Of a stretch of 64,000 nucleotides of DNA, positions 52,864-59,716 are shown in pieces (position 1 is the stretch's first letter; each line of letters opens with the position of its first letter). Origin of the DNA: CBDDLD01 sp965250025 (GTDB lineage Bacteria; Bacteroidota; Bacteroidia; Flavobacteriales; Flavobacteriaceae); assembly GCA_965250025.1 (NCBI GenBank), contig OZ252283.1, positions 2,976,001-3,040,000 of the forward strand, in the 5' to 3' direction. Position numbers and translations under genes: made by a program. The notes below the pieces were generated by a model that worked only from the letters and a program-made list of their open reading frames with translations, was not told the DNA's origin and did not search any database.

Positions 52864-53423
52864 CTAAACAACGATGTGGCTGGTGTGTTGGAGATCCCCT
52901 ATACGAGGCTTATCATGACGAAGAATGGGGCGTACCTGTTTTTGATGATAACACCCTTTTTGAATTTTTAATATTAGAAACCTTTCAGGCCGGTTTAAGC
53001 TGGATTACTGTACTAAGAAAGCGTGAAAACTTTAGAAAGGCTTTTGATCATTTTGATTACAAAACCATTGCTAAGTACAAACAAGATAAGATTGATGAGC
53101 TCCTTCAAGACGAGGGCATTATAAGGAATAAGCTTAAAGTCAATGCTACAGTGACTAATGCACAGTTTTTTATAAAAATTCAGGAAGCGTTTGGAAGCTT
53201 TAGTAAGTACATATGGAATTTTGTAGATGGAAAACCTATCAAAAATAGTTTTGAGAATTACCGAAGTGCTCCTGCCAACACGCCTTTAAGTGATGCTATC
53301 AGTAAGGATCTGAAAAAGCGTGGCTTCAAATTTGTGGGAACTACTGTTATTTATGCTTATATGCAAGCTATCGGAATGGTTAACGATCATGAGGTATCTT
53401 GCTTTAGATATCGCGAAGTGTAA
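52860..53423 (+). CDS. tag: DNA-3-methyladenine glycosylase I
   Basis: Removes 3-methyladenine from alkylated DNA; 187 residues, as in E. coli Tag. Zinc-knuckle N-terminus KQRCGWCVGDPLYEAYHDEEWG; base pocket FEFLILETFQAGLSWITVLRKRENFRKAF; zinc ligands at the end HEVSCFRY. Overlaps the small membrane protein gene by four bases. Together with the ATL protein at 12.5 kb, the window holds two alkylation-damage functions. Confidence 0.96.
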   Translation: MTKQRCGWCVGDPLYEAYHDEEWGVPVFDDNTLFEFLILETFQAGLSWITVLRKRENFRKAFDHFDYKTIAKYKQDKIDELLQDEGIIRNKLKVNATVTNAQFFIKIQEAFGSFSKYIWNFVDGKPIKNSFENYRSAPANTPLSDAISKDLKKRGFKFVGTTVIYAYMQAIGMVNDHEVSCFRYREV

Positions 53424-53437
53424 CCAATGACGTAGAA

Positions 53438-54013
53438 ATGAAACTGTACACCTTACTTCTAACCGTATTCCTTCTGGGCACTATAACTATAAACGCTCAG
53501 GCCAAAGATGAACACGAAGTACGTATTGATCTCCATGAGTTTCCTAAAAAGGCCATAACCGTTATTGAAGCCATGCCCCAATTAAAAAAACTAAAACTCT
53601 ACAAAGAGACAGATAGCGTAAAGATTAGCTATGAAGCTAAATTCAAGTACAAAAAAAACCATTATAGTCTGGAGTTTAATACAAATGGTGACATTGAAGA
53701 CATTGAATTATTGATTAAGAAGAAACAACTTACTTCCAAACTCAATAATGCCTTAAAAGCATTTTTTAAGAACAACTATAAGTCTTACAACTATATTAAA
53801 ATTCAGAAACAATACATCCCTGGAGCATCTAATCTAAAAGGGATTTTAGACATTATCAATAATACAACCTCATTAAAAGCTAATTATGAGATTATCGCTG
53901 AAGTAAGAAATAAGACCAAAAGAGAAGTGCGAGAATTTTTATTCAGCCCTGAAGGCGAGCTTATAAATTCCAGACCCTTAAAACCCTCCTCGTATGAGCA
54001 TATCATGTATTAA
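53438..54013 (+). CDS. Exported hypothetical protein
   Basis: 191 residues, with signal peptide (MKLYTLLLTVFLLGTITINAQA). The mature protein alternates beta strands and helices (KAITVIEAMPQLKKLKLYKETDSVKISYEAKFK, then LNNALKAFFKNNYKSYNYIKIQKQYIPGAS), resembling PepSY-like folds, but without a confident family match. Its last 20 bases overlap the DUF2490 gene, so the two are probably co-expressed envelope proteins. Confidence 0.65.
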   Translation: MKLYTLLLTVFLLGTITINAQAKDEHEVRIDLHEFPKKAITVIEAMPQLKKLKLYKETDSVKISYEAKFKYKKNHYSLEFNTNGDIEDIELLIKKKQLTSKLNNALKAFFKNNYKSYNYIKIQKQYIPGASNLKGILDIINNTTSLKANYEIIAEVRNKTKREVREFLFSPEGELINSRPLKPSSYEHIMY

Positions 54014-54680
54014 GAGGTTCTTGGTTATCTTTTTTATGTTTGGAAACGCTTTAGGTATTGCTCAAAGTGACTTTGAAGGTTTAAACGAAACCAGTTTTGC
54101 TGTTAATTATAAAGCTTCAGAAACGTATCGCTTCAACGTTTCGGTACAATCAAGAGGTTATTTGTTACAAGATGAAAAATTCAACTATGAGCAACGCCAA
54201 TTTGACATCACTCATTTCTCTACCGCGTATTTAAATTACAATAAAAGCATAAGTATAGGCATCCGGTACAGAAATCGTGAATTGTTTGATGACAGCAGTA
54301 ATGAGTTACGCATTACAGAACAATACAACTATACAAAATCTACAGAACCACTTCGTTTTGGCCATAGGATTAGATTGGAGCAAAGAATTCTCAGTAATTA
54401 TACGATTCACAGATGGCGTTATCGGTTTGCTGTAGACCTGCCATTAAACGGTTTGAAACTTGATATTGGCGAAAGCTACTTAATTACAGCAATGGAGGCT
54501 TTATTTAGTACTAGTAATGCGACCAAACCCGAATGGGATCATAGAACCACTGCTCAAATAGGCTGGCTTATTTCAAAATCATTTAAACTACAGATGGGGC
54601 TTGAATACCGTTTTGAAGCTGTCAATATTACCACGGAGCATAAACTCTTTTCTTTGATTTCTGGCATTCTCACTCTTTAG
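53994..54680 (+). CDS. DUF2490 outer-membrane-like protein
   Basis: 228 residues; signal peptide (about 1-23, ending GIAQ), then a beta-barrel-like protein with alternating strands: FNVSVQSRGYLLQDE, SISIGIRYRNRELF, RFGHRIRLEQRI, WRYRFAVDLPL and FKLQMGLEYRFEAV. This is the pattern of DUF2490, predicted small outer-membrane barrels. Convergent with aat by a four-base overlap. Confidence 0.8.
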   Translation: MSISCIKRFLVIFFMFGNALGIAQSDFEGLNETSFAVNYKASETYRFNVSVQSRGYLLQDEKFNYEQRQFDITHFSTAYLNYNKSISIGIRYRNRELFDDSSNELRITEQYNYTKSTEPLRFGHRIRLEQRILSNYTIHRWRYRFAVDLPLNGLKLDIGESYLITAMEALFSTSNATKPEWDHRTTAQIGWLISKSFKLQMGLEYRFEAVNITTEHKLFSLISGILTL

Positions 54681-55303
54681 GTCAGATGTTTTATAAACTC
54701 ATGTCTTGATATATACTGTCCGCCTAAGCTTTCAAGATGATCTGTATGCAATTGGCAATCGATGAGTTTATAATTAGAACTTTGCACTAATGTTATAAAC
54801 CCATATTTACTGGCATTGCTCACTCTGGCAAACATGCTTTCACCACAAAACACATTATTCCCCAAGTCTACGCCATACAAACCGCCAACAAGTTCGTCTT
54901 CTTGCCAAACTTCAACAGATTTAGCGTAGCCTAGTTTATGCAGATTCACATAAGCATCTCGCATATTTTGTGTGATCCATGTTCCTTTCTGACCTTCTCG
55001 CTTTATGATAGCACAGGCAGTGATGACCTGTTCAAAAGCTTTATCGTAAGTCACTTTAAAATGGTTTCTTTTTAAAAGTTTGGACATGCTTTTACTGACT
55101 TTAATGTTTTCAGGATATAGTACAAATCTTGGATCTGGAGACCACCACAAAATAGGTTCTTCTTCTTCAAACCAAGGAAATATGCCGCTAGAATAAGCAT
55201 GTATCAAGCGTTCTGAAGACAAATCTCCACCCACAGCCAGTAGACCATCACTGGTAGCATTAGAGACATCCGGGAACTCTATTTTTTCATTTAAGAAGTC
55301 CAT
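54677..55303 (-). CDS. aat: Leucyl/phenylalanyl-tRNA-protein transferase
   Basis: N-end-rule enzyme adding Leu or Phe to N-terminal Arg/Lys; 208 residues from the ATG at 55303 (a TTG two codons earlier is also possible). Family motifs: DGLLAVGGDLSSERLIHAYSSGIFPWFEEEEPILWWSPDPR in the first third, KGTWITQNMRDAYVNLHKLGYAKSVEVW, and GGLYGVDLGNNVFCGESMFAR. A 16-bp palindrome is 12 bases upstream. Confidence 0.96.
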   Translation of the reverse strand: MDFLNEKIEFPDVSNATSDGLLAVGGDLSSERLIHAYSSGIFPWFEEEEPILWWSPDPRFVLYPENIKVSKSMSKLLKRNHFKVTYDKAFEQVITACAIIKREGQKGTWITQNMRDAYVNLHKLGYAKSVEVWQEDELVGGLYGVDLGNNVFCGESMFARVSNASKYGFITLVQSSNYKLIDCQLHTDHLESLGGQYISRHEFIKHLT

Positions 55304-55314
55304 TTTCAAAAAAA

Positions 55315-55330
55315 ACTACAACGTTGTAGT
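55315..55330. promoter_or_regulatory. 16-bp perfect palindrome upstream of aat
   Basis: ACTACAACGTTGTAGT reads the same on both strands and lies 12 bases before the aat start. It has the look of a dimeric repressor operator; no adjoining regulator gene is present. Confidence 0.5.
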
Positions 55331-55394
55331 AGGTTATATAGGTGTTAAATAGTTGTTCTCACTTTGAAAGTACGAGTTTTTTTGTCATCTTTGA

Positions 55395-55507
55395 TATGAC
55401 CTTTGTGTAATAAATTTTTGTTCATCATTGCTTTTTTTGAGTTTGTTTATAAAGGTCGAACCTAAAACCACAATACTAAAGTCCTGAATACATTCAGGAC
55501 TTTTTTC
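55395..55507 (+). ncRNA. Candidate small RNA ending in a terminator hairpin
   Basis: A plus-strand terminator (arms 55478-55488 and 55493-55503, then six T at 55501-55506) has no plus-strand gene before it: aat is on the other strand and starts 170 bases away. A CATCTTTG element (55386-55393), one base off the promoter consensus, could start a transcript of about 110 bases. No open frame longer than four codons from an ATG is present. No known RNA family recognised. Confidence 0.4.
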
Positions 55508-55514
55508 ATAAATT

Positions 55515-55549
55515 AAAAAAAGACTTGTTCATTAGGCAAACAAGTCTTT
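55515..55549 (-). terminator. Rho-independent terminator after the DUF3127 gene
   Basis: Perfect 11-bp stem (55519-55529 with 55539-55549) followed on the minus strand by seven T, 32 bases after the DUF3127 stop. Confidence 0.9.
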
Positions 55550-55580
55550 ATATTAAAATCTGAATTCTTTATCCTTTTAT

Positions 55581-55958
55581 CTAAAATGGCAGATCGTCAT
55601 GATCTTCTTCATTCAAATCGCTCACCGGCTCAAAAGCATCTGTAGGTGGCATCGGTGGGATATTACTATCTGGTGCTTCAGCTTGTAAAGCTTCTATTCT
55701 CCAACCTTGAATAGAATTAAAATATTTTGTTTCACCTTGAGGGTTCACCCATTCTCTACCTCTTAGGTTGATGCTGATTTTCACTTGCTGTCCAACCTGA
55801 AAATTATTCAACAGGTCTGTTTTGTCTTGAATGAACTCTACCAAAAGGTGTTGTGGATACTGTTCTTCTGTAGTAACAACCACTTCTCTTTTTCTAAATC
55901 CATTACTCCCAAAGGTCTGGGTTTCACCAATCATTTTTATTCGTCCTTGTACTTCCAT
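55581..55958 (-). CDS. DUF3127 OB-fold protein with SSB-like acidic C-terminal tip
   Basis: 125 residues from the ATG at 55958. Residues 1-95 fit DUF3127: MEVQGRIKMIGETQTFGSNGFRKREVVV, VEFIQDKTDLLNNFQVGQQVKISINLRGREW and FNSIQGWRIEAL, an OB-fold-like beta barrel. The tail (95-125) is Pro/Asp/Glu-rich and ends DDLPF, the same ending as single-stranded DNA-binding protein (DDxPF tip). I infer a nucleic-acid-related role and possible contact with SSB partners. The flavin reductase gene is 38 bases upstream on the same strand. Confidence 0.82.
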   Translation of the reverse strand: MEVQGRIKMIGETQTFGSNGFRKREVVVTTEEQYPQHLLVEFIQDKTDLLNNFQVGQQVKISINLRGREWVNPQGETKYFNSIQGWRIEALQAEAPDSNIPPMPPTDAFEPVSDLNEEDHDDLPF

Positions 55959-55996
55959 TAGTCTTAATCTGTATTTTGAATTCTTGTATTTTGAAT

Positions 55997-56866
55997 TTAC
56001 GAAAGTAATAACTTCCATGCACTTTCTACATCTCCGTAGCTCAGATAATTTTGAGCTAACTTGTGTTTCTCCCTATGTGAAGCGTCTTTTATGTTCGGAT
56101 AACGTTCAGAAACTGTATTTATAAACGTTTCTATTTCTGAAGCATCTGGCATGGCTTCAACATTCCCGAGCATTCCAAGATCGTTCCCTGTTAAGATCAT
56201 ACTGTTCCTGATATGCTCTGGTATAGCATCAACACCAATACCTAAGGTTGTAATAGGCTTAGGAATCTCAAAAAAACCTGCTTTTGCTCTGGTATAATAA
56301 CTCCCTCCTGCTCTGGCTACTGCATCTAGAGCAATCTGATCTATGCTACCATCTTCATTTAATACCTCCTCGGCAATATGTAATTTTACAACCTCACATA
56401 TGACCAAATTTCCAGCTCCACCTTCTGTACCCAGTTTTATAATATCATTGACTTTACATTCCATTTGTACTGGAGATTCAGCAACCCGGAATGGTTTCAC
56501 AATATCTGAAGCCAACATGGTTAATCCTGATTTTTCAAACTCATTAACAGATTCCGGGTATTCCGTACTGCTTAATGACATTTGATGTACCATGTCATAA
56601 TTTACAATGTTAATTACAACTTCTCTAACAGCTTCTGCATTACTAAGCGTATGTTTAATAGTATTGTTTCTTACCCGTCTTGCCGGAGAAAAAATTAAAA
56701 TCGGTGGGTTGGCACTAAATACATTAAAAAAACTAAATGGAGATAAATTTGGATTGCCCTCTTTATCAATTGTACTAGCAAAAGCTATAGGTCTAGGCGC
56801 TACAGCACTCAGCAAGTGTCCATGTAATTTCCCTGTAGAAAGCGCTTTAGGTAAGAAAGAAACCAT
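55997..56866 (-). CDS. Flavin reductase-like (split-barrel FMN) protein
   Basis: 289 residues. Split-barrel flavin domain (about 10-190): HLLSAVAPRPIAFASTIDKEGNPNLSPFSFFNVFSANPPILIFSP is typical of FMN-binding flavin reductase-like proteins. A helical C-terminal extension (about 215-289) makes it longer than the usual 200 residues. The substrate is unknown. It shares its strand with DUF3127, and is divergent from the histidine kinase gene. Confidence 0.87.
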   Translation of the reverse strand: MVSFLPKALSTGKLHGHLLSAVAPRPIAFASTIDKEGNPNLSPFSFFNVFSANPPILIFSPARRVRNNTIKHTLSNAEAVREVVINIVNYDMVHQMSLSSTEYPESVNEFEKSGLTMLASDIVKPFRVAESPVQMECKVNDIIKLGTEGGAGNLVICEVVKLHIAEEVLNEDGSIDQIALDAVARAGGSYYTRAKAGFFEIPKPITTLGIGVDAIPEHIRNSMILTGNDLGMLGNVEAMPDASEIETFINTVSERYPNIKDASHREKHKLAQNYLSYGDVESAWKLLLS

Positions 56867-56993
56867 GTGGTATTTTAGATTTTAAGCAAAGGTAAATATA
56901 TTACTCATGTTATAAAAGTCATTTAATGACTAATGCCTGACAATAATATTTACAGAATTGCATTATATTTAGAATTAGAAATTCCATTAGCTA

Positions 56994-58151
56994 ATGACCC
57001 TTACTTCAAATAGAAATTTGATCCGCTGGATCATTATTATTTCATCTTTTATAATCATATCCCTTATTTTATGGAATACGTATACATTCTTTCAAAACTT
57101 TAAAGCGGAAGAGCGTATAAAAATGAAAAACTGGTCTTTTGCTCAAAAAGAAATCAGTACTACACAAAATTTAAATGCCGACATTGGTGAACTTCCATTA
57201 GAAATTTTGTCAAGTAATACCACCACTCCCATGATCAAGGTTAGTAGAGGTGGCGCAGTAGAATTCAATAATATCGACGAAGAAAAAGCTAAAGACTCAT
57301 TATACATACAAAAGCTAATAAAGAAATTTAAAAGCGAGAATACCCCTATAGAAATACGTTATAAAGACACTGTTCTGTCTACATTATATTATGGAAACTC
57401 TCCCTTATTAAATAAGCTTAAATACTACCCTTTAGCACTGATATTGATCATTTTTCTATTTGCCGCTGTCGTTTATTTGTTTTATCGCAGTTCTAAAAAT
57501 GCCGATCAAAATAAGCTCTGGACCGGTATGGCCAAGGAAACAGCACACCAGATAGGCACGCCTCTATCATCATTAGTGGGCTGGACTGAAATCCTCAAAA
57601 CCGAACAAGTAAACCCACAGTATATTCAAGAAATAGAGAAGGATATTGACCGATTACAAACCATAACAGATCGTTTTAGTAAAATTGGTTCTGCGCCTAC
57701 GCTTGAAAAATTAGATGTCGTTAAGGAGACTAAAGCCTCTTATGGTTACTTGAAATCCAGATCTTCTAAACTTGTTGACTTCGAACTTGTGGCACCTGAT
57801 AAAATTATAATGTGTAATATTAACGCACAACTCTTTAGTTGGACTATAGAGAATTTGGTGAAAAACGCTATCGATGCTATGCGTGGAAAAGGGAAACTGA
57901 CCGTGGAAATTACTGAAACAGATAAATTGGTAAACATTCAAATTTCTGATACCGGTAAAGGCATTCCTAAACCACAGTTTTCAAAAATATTTGAACCTGG
58001 TTATACTACTAAAAAACGGGGTTGGGGACTAGGATTGTCTTTAGCCAAACGTATTGTAGAAGACTATCACAAAGGCAAAATAAAAGTATTGCGCTCAGAA
58101 CTCGGCAAAGGCACAACCTTGCAAATTGCATTAAAGGTAGTATCGGCTTAA
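56994..58151 (+). CDS. Sensor histidine kinase with two membrane helices
   Basis: 385 residues. Helices at about 10-30 and 145-165 enclose a periplasmic domain of some 115 residues. The phosphoacceptor region is atypical: MAKETAHQIGTPLSSLVGW with His185 (QIGTPLSS instead of ELKTPL), followed by an HATPase domain (NLVKNAIDAM, DTGKGIPK, KKRGWGLGLSLAKRI). This variant H-box is found in NtrB-like kinases. No response regulator gene is near, so it is an orphan. Ends with a four-base convergent overlap with the HIT gene. Confidence 0.9.
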   Translation: MTLTSNRNLIRWIIIISSFIIISLILWNTYTFFQNFKAEERIKMKNWSFAQKEISTTQNLNADIGELPLEILSSNTTTPMIKVSRGGAVEFNNIDEEKAKDSLYIQKLIKKFKSENTPIEIRYKDTVLSTLYYGNSPLLNKLKYYPLALILIIFLFAAVVYLFYRSSKNADQNKLWTGMAKETAHQIGTPLSSLVGWTEILKTEQVNPQYIQEIEKDIDRLQTITDRFSKIGSAPTLEKLDVVKETKASYGYLKSRSSKLVDFELVAPDKIIMCNINAQLFSWTIENLVKNAIDAMRGKGKLTVEITETDKLVNIQISDTGKGIPKPQFSKIFEPGYTTKKRGWGLGLSLAKRIVEDYHKGKIKVLRSELGKGTTLQIALKVVSA

Positions 58152-58540
58152 TTAAAATTTGCTTGTATTGCTGTAGCTGTAGCTTCGAATTCTTCTTTTG
58201 TAAGACTTTCTTTATGTGTAAATCTGGCATTTTCCATAGTATGTAAAGGAATCAGATGTACATGCACATGAGGTACCTCTAATCCTATTACTGACATGCC
58301 CACGCGTTCACACGGAATTGCTTTTTCGATGGCTAAGGCGACACGTCTTGAAAATTGCATTAAACCCAGATAGGTCTTTTCATCCAGATCAAATATCTTA
58401 TCCGTTTCTTTTTTGGGTATACAAAGCGTGTGTCCTTTAGAATTTGGATTAATATCTAAAAACGCATAAAAATCATCTGTTTCTGCAATTTTATACGATG
58501 GTATTTCTCCATTTACTATTCGTGTAAATAACGTTGCCAT
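58148..58540 (-). CDS. HIT-family nucleotide-binding protein
   Basis: 130 residues. Histidine triad HVHVHLIPL at about 98-106; N-terminal part TRIVNGEIPSYKIAETDDFYAFLDINPNSKGHTLCIPKKE matches the HIT/Hint branch. These enzymes hydrolyse nucleotide phosphoramidates or adenylated compounds. Transcribed after greA but separated from it by a terminator-like hairpin. Confidence 0.93.
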   Translation of the reverse strand: MATLFTRIVNGEIPSYKIAETDDFYAFLDINPNSKGHTLCIPKKETDKIFDLDEKTYLGLMQFSRRVALAIEKAIPCERVGMSVIGLEVPHVHVHLIPLHTMENARFTHKESLTKEEFEATATAIQANFN

Positions 58541-58570
58541 TGACTTGGTTTAGTTTGTTGTAAAGATAAA

Positions 58571-58607
58571 AAAGATTCTTACTGTATGGCTAACAATAAG
58601 AACCTTT
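58571..58607 (-). terminator. Terminator after greA
   Basis: On the minus strand AAAGGTTCTTATTG pairs with CAGTAAGAATCTTT (G-U pairs allowed) and is followed by a T run, 24 bases after the greA stop. It may reduce read-through into the HIT gene. Confidence 0.75.
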
Positions 58608-58630
58608 CAAAGTAATTTTTTATCTTGATA

Positions 58631-59104
58631 TTATCTCGAGATCTCTAAAACATCAAATTTTATAATGCCATTAGGCACTTGAATTTCGGCAACTTCTCCT
58701 ACCGACTTTCCTAATAAGCCTTTACCTATAGGTGAATTTACAGAAATCTTTCCGGAAGCCAGATCAGCTTCACTTTCAGCTACCAGAGTGTATACCATCT
58801 CCATGCCATTAACCTGGTTTTTTATTTTCACTTTAGATAACACTAAGACCTTTGAGGTATCTAATTGCGATTCGTCAATCAATCTTGCGTTAGCTAATGT
58901 TTCTTCTAATTTTGAAATTTTCATCTCTAACATGCCCTGCGCTTCTTTTGCAGCATCATACTCTGCATTTTCACTAAGGTCACCTTTATCTCTTGCCTCA
59001 GCTATGGCCTGAGATGCTTTTGGTCTTTCAATATCTTTTAATTGATTGAGTTCTTCTCTCAATTTTTTTAAACCTTCTTCTGTATAATAAGATACTTTAC
59101 TCAT
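58631..59104 (-). CDS. greA: Transcription elongation factor GreA
   Basis: Transcript-cleavage factor that rescues backtracked RNA polymerase; 157 residues. N-terminal coiled coil SYYTEEGLKKLREELNQLKDIERPKASQAIAEARDKGDLSENAEYDAAKEAQ with the basic-acidic tip residues DLSENAEYDAAK (split over about 40-55), and C-terminal FKBP-like domain ending KGLLGKSVGEVAEIQVPNG. The leader is structured (59145-59215) and starts at a TATATTTG promoter. Confidence 0.97.
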   Translation of the reverse strand: MSKVSYYTEEGLKKLREELNQLKDIERPKASQAIAEARDKGDLSENAEYDAAKEAQGMLEMKISKLEETLANARLIDESQLDTSKVLVLSKVKIKNQVNGMEMVYTLVAESEADLASGKISVNSPIGKGLLGKSVGEVAEIQVPNGIIKFDVLEISR

Positions 59105-59144
59105 AATTCATTCGTTTTATCATTATCCCGTAAATTCAAAACAT

Positions 59145-59215
59145 CCCGAAAGTTACCTGATAAAGTATCGTACAGGTCTTCGGGAAAAAGCAAAAAATCT
59201 CGCTTTCACGAGATT
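59145..59215 (-). promoter_or_regulatory. Structured greA 5' leader with terminator-like hairpin
   Basis: On the minus strand the leader begins with AATCTCG (59215-59209) pairing to CGAGATT (59202-59196), followed by six T: a terminator-like hairpin at the transcript 5' end. Next, a long helix pairs 59184-59178 (CCCGAAG) and 59177-59173 (ACCTG) with 59159-59155 (CAGGT) and 59152-59145 (CTTTCGGG). About 40 unpaired bases precede the greA ATG. Confidence 0.7.
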
Positions 59216-59221
59216 ACCATA

Positions 59222-59229
59222 CAAATATA
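59222..59229 (-). promoter_or_regulatory. -7 promoter element (TATATTTG) for greA
   Basis: TATATTTG on the minus strand, just upstream of the leader hairpin, giving a leader of about 110 bases. No TTG box at the usual spacing. Confidence 0.5.
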
Positions 59230-59284
59230 CAAAATATTTATGGGATGCCTTATTTATTGTAAATTGCGCCAAAAATAAAAAGAA

Positions 59285-59716
59285 ATGAAAAAGTACTTGT
59301 TTTGCCTGTTAATCCTTGTTTTTTATGGTTGTAGTAGTGATGATCGGATTAATAATTGTAATTTCTTATTAAATGTAAATGTTAATGTCACTATAAACCT
59401 TAACCTGCCGCAGTTCAACCAATTGAATTTTGTTAGTAATTCGGTTAGGATTGAAGGACAAGGTAATAATGGTATCATCATTACTCGTGTTAGTAATCAA
59501 AGCTTAAGAGCTTGGGACGGTTCGGATCCCAATCTAATACCTACAAGTTGTTCCAGATTAGAAACTGATGGCGGAGTAACCGCTGTAAGCAGTTGCGAAG
59601 ACGCAACTACCTACAGTTTAGTTACTGGTCAGGCTCTAAATGAGCCCAAGCCTTGTGGCCTTTTAGAATACCGTGTTGATGCGTTGGGCAACAATGTATT
59701 CCTAATTACCAACTAG
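59285..59716 (+). CDS. Lipoprotein with degenerate Rieske-like fold
   Basis: 143 residues; lipobox Cys16 (VFYGC). After an Asn-rich strand (NVNVTINLNLPQFNQL), the sequence follows the order of Rieske 2Fe-2S domains: IIITRVSNQSLRAWDGSDPN, a Cys at SCSR, another at SSCEDAT, then TYSLVTGQALNEPKPCGLLEYRVDALGNNVFLI, which resembles the FDxxTGxxxxGPAxxPLxxYxV end. The histidine ligands (CxH, CxxH) are absent, so no Rieske cluster is expected. Convergent with the TonB receptor with a four-base overlap. Confidence 0.65.
   Translation: MKKYLFCLLILVFYGCSSDDRINNCNFLLNVNVNVTINLNLPQFNQLNFVSNSVRIEGQGNNGIIITRVSNQSLRAWDGSDPNLIPTSCSRLETDGGVTAVSSCEDATTYSLVTGQALNEPKPCGLLEYRVDALGNNVFLITN

Noticed and set aside
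55440..55475. tRNA T-arm-like sequence (GGTCGAACC)
   Set aside because: No acceptor stem, anticodon arm or CCA context can be built around it.
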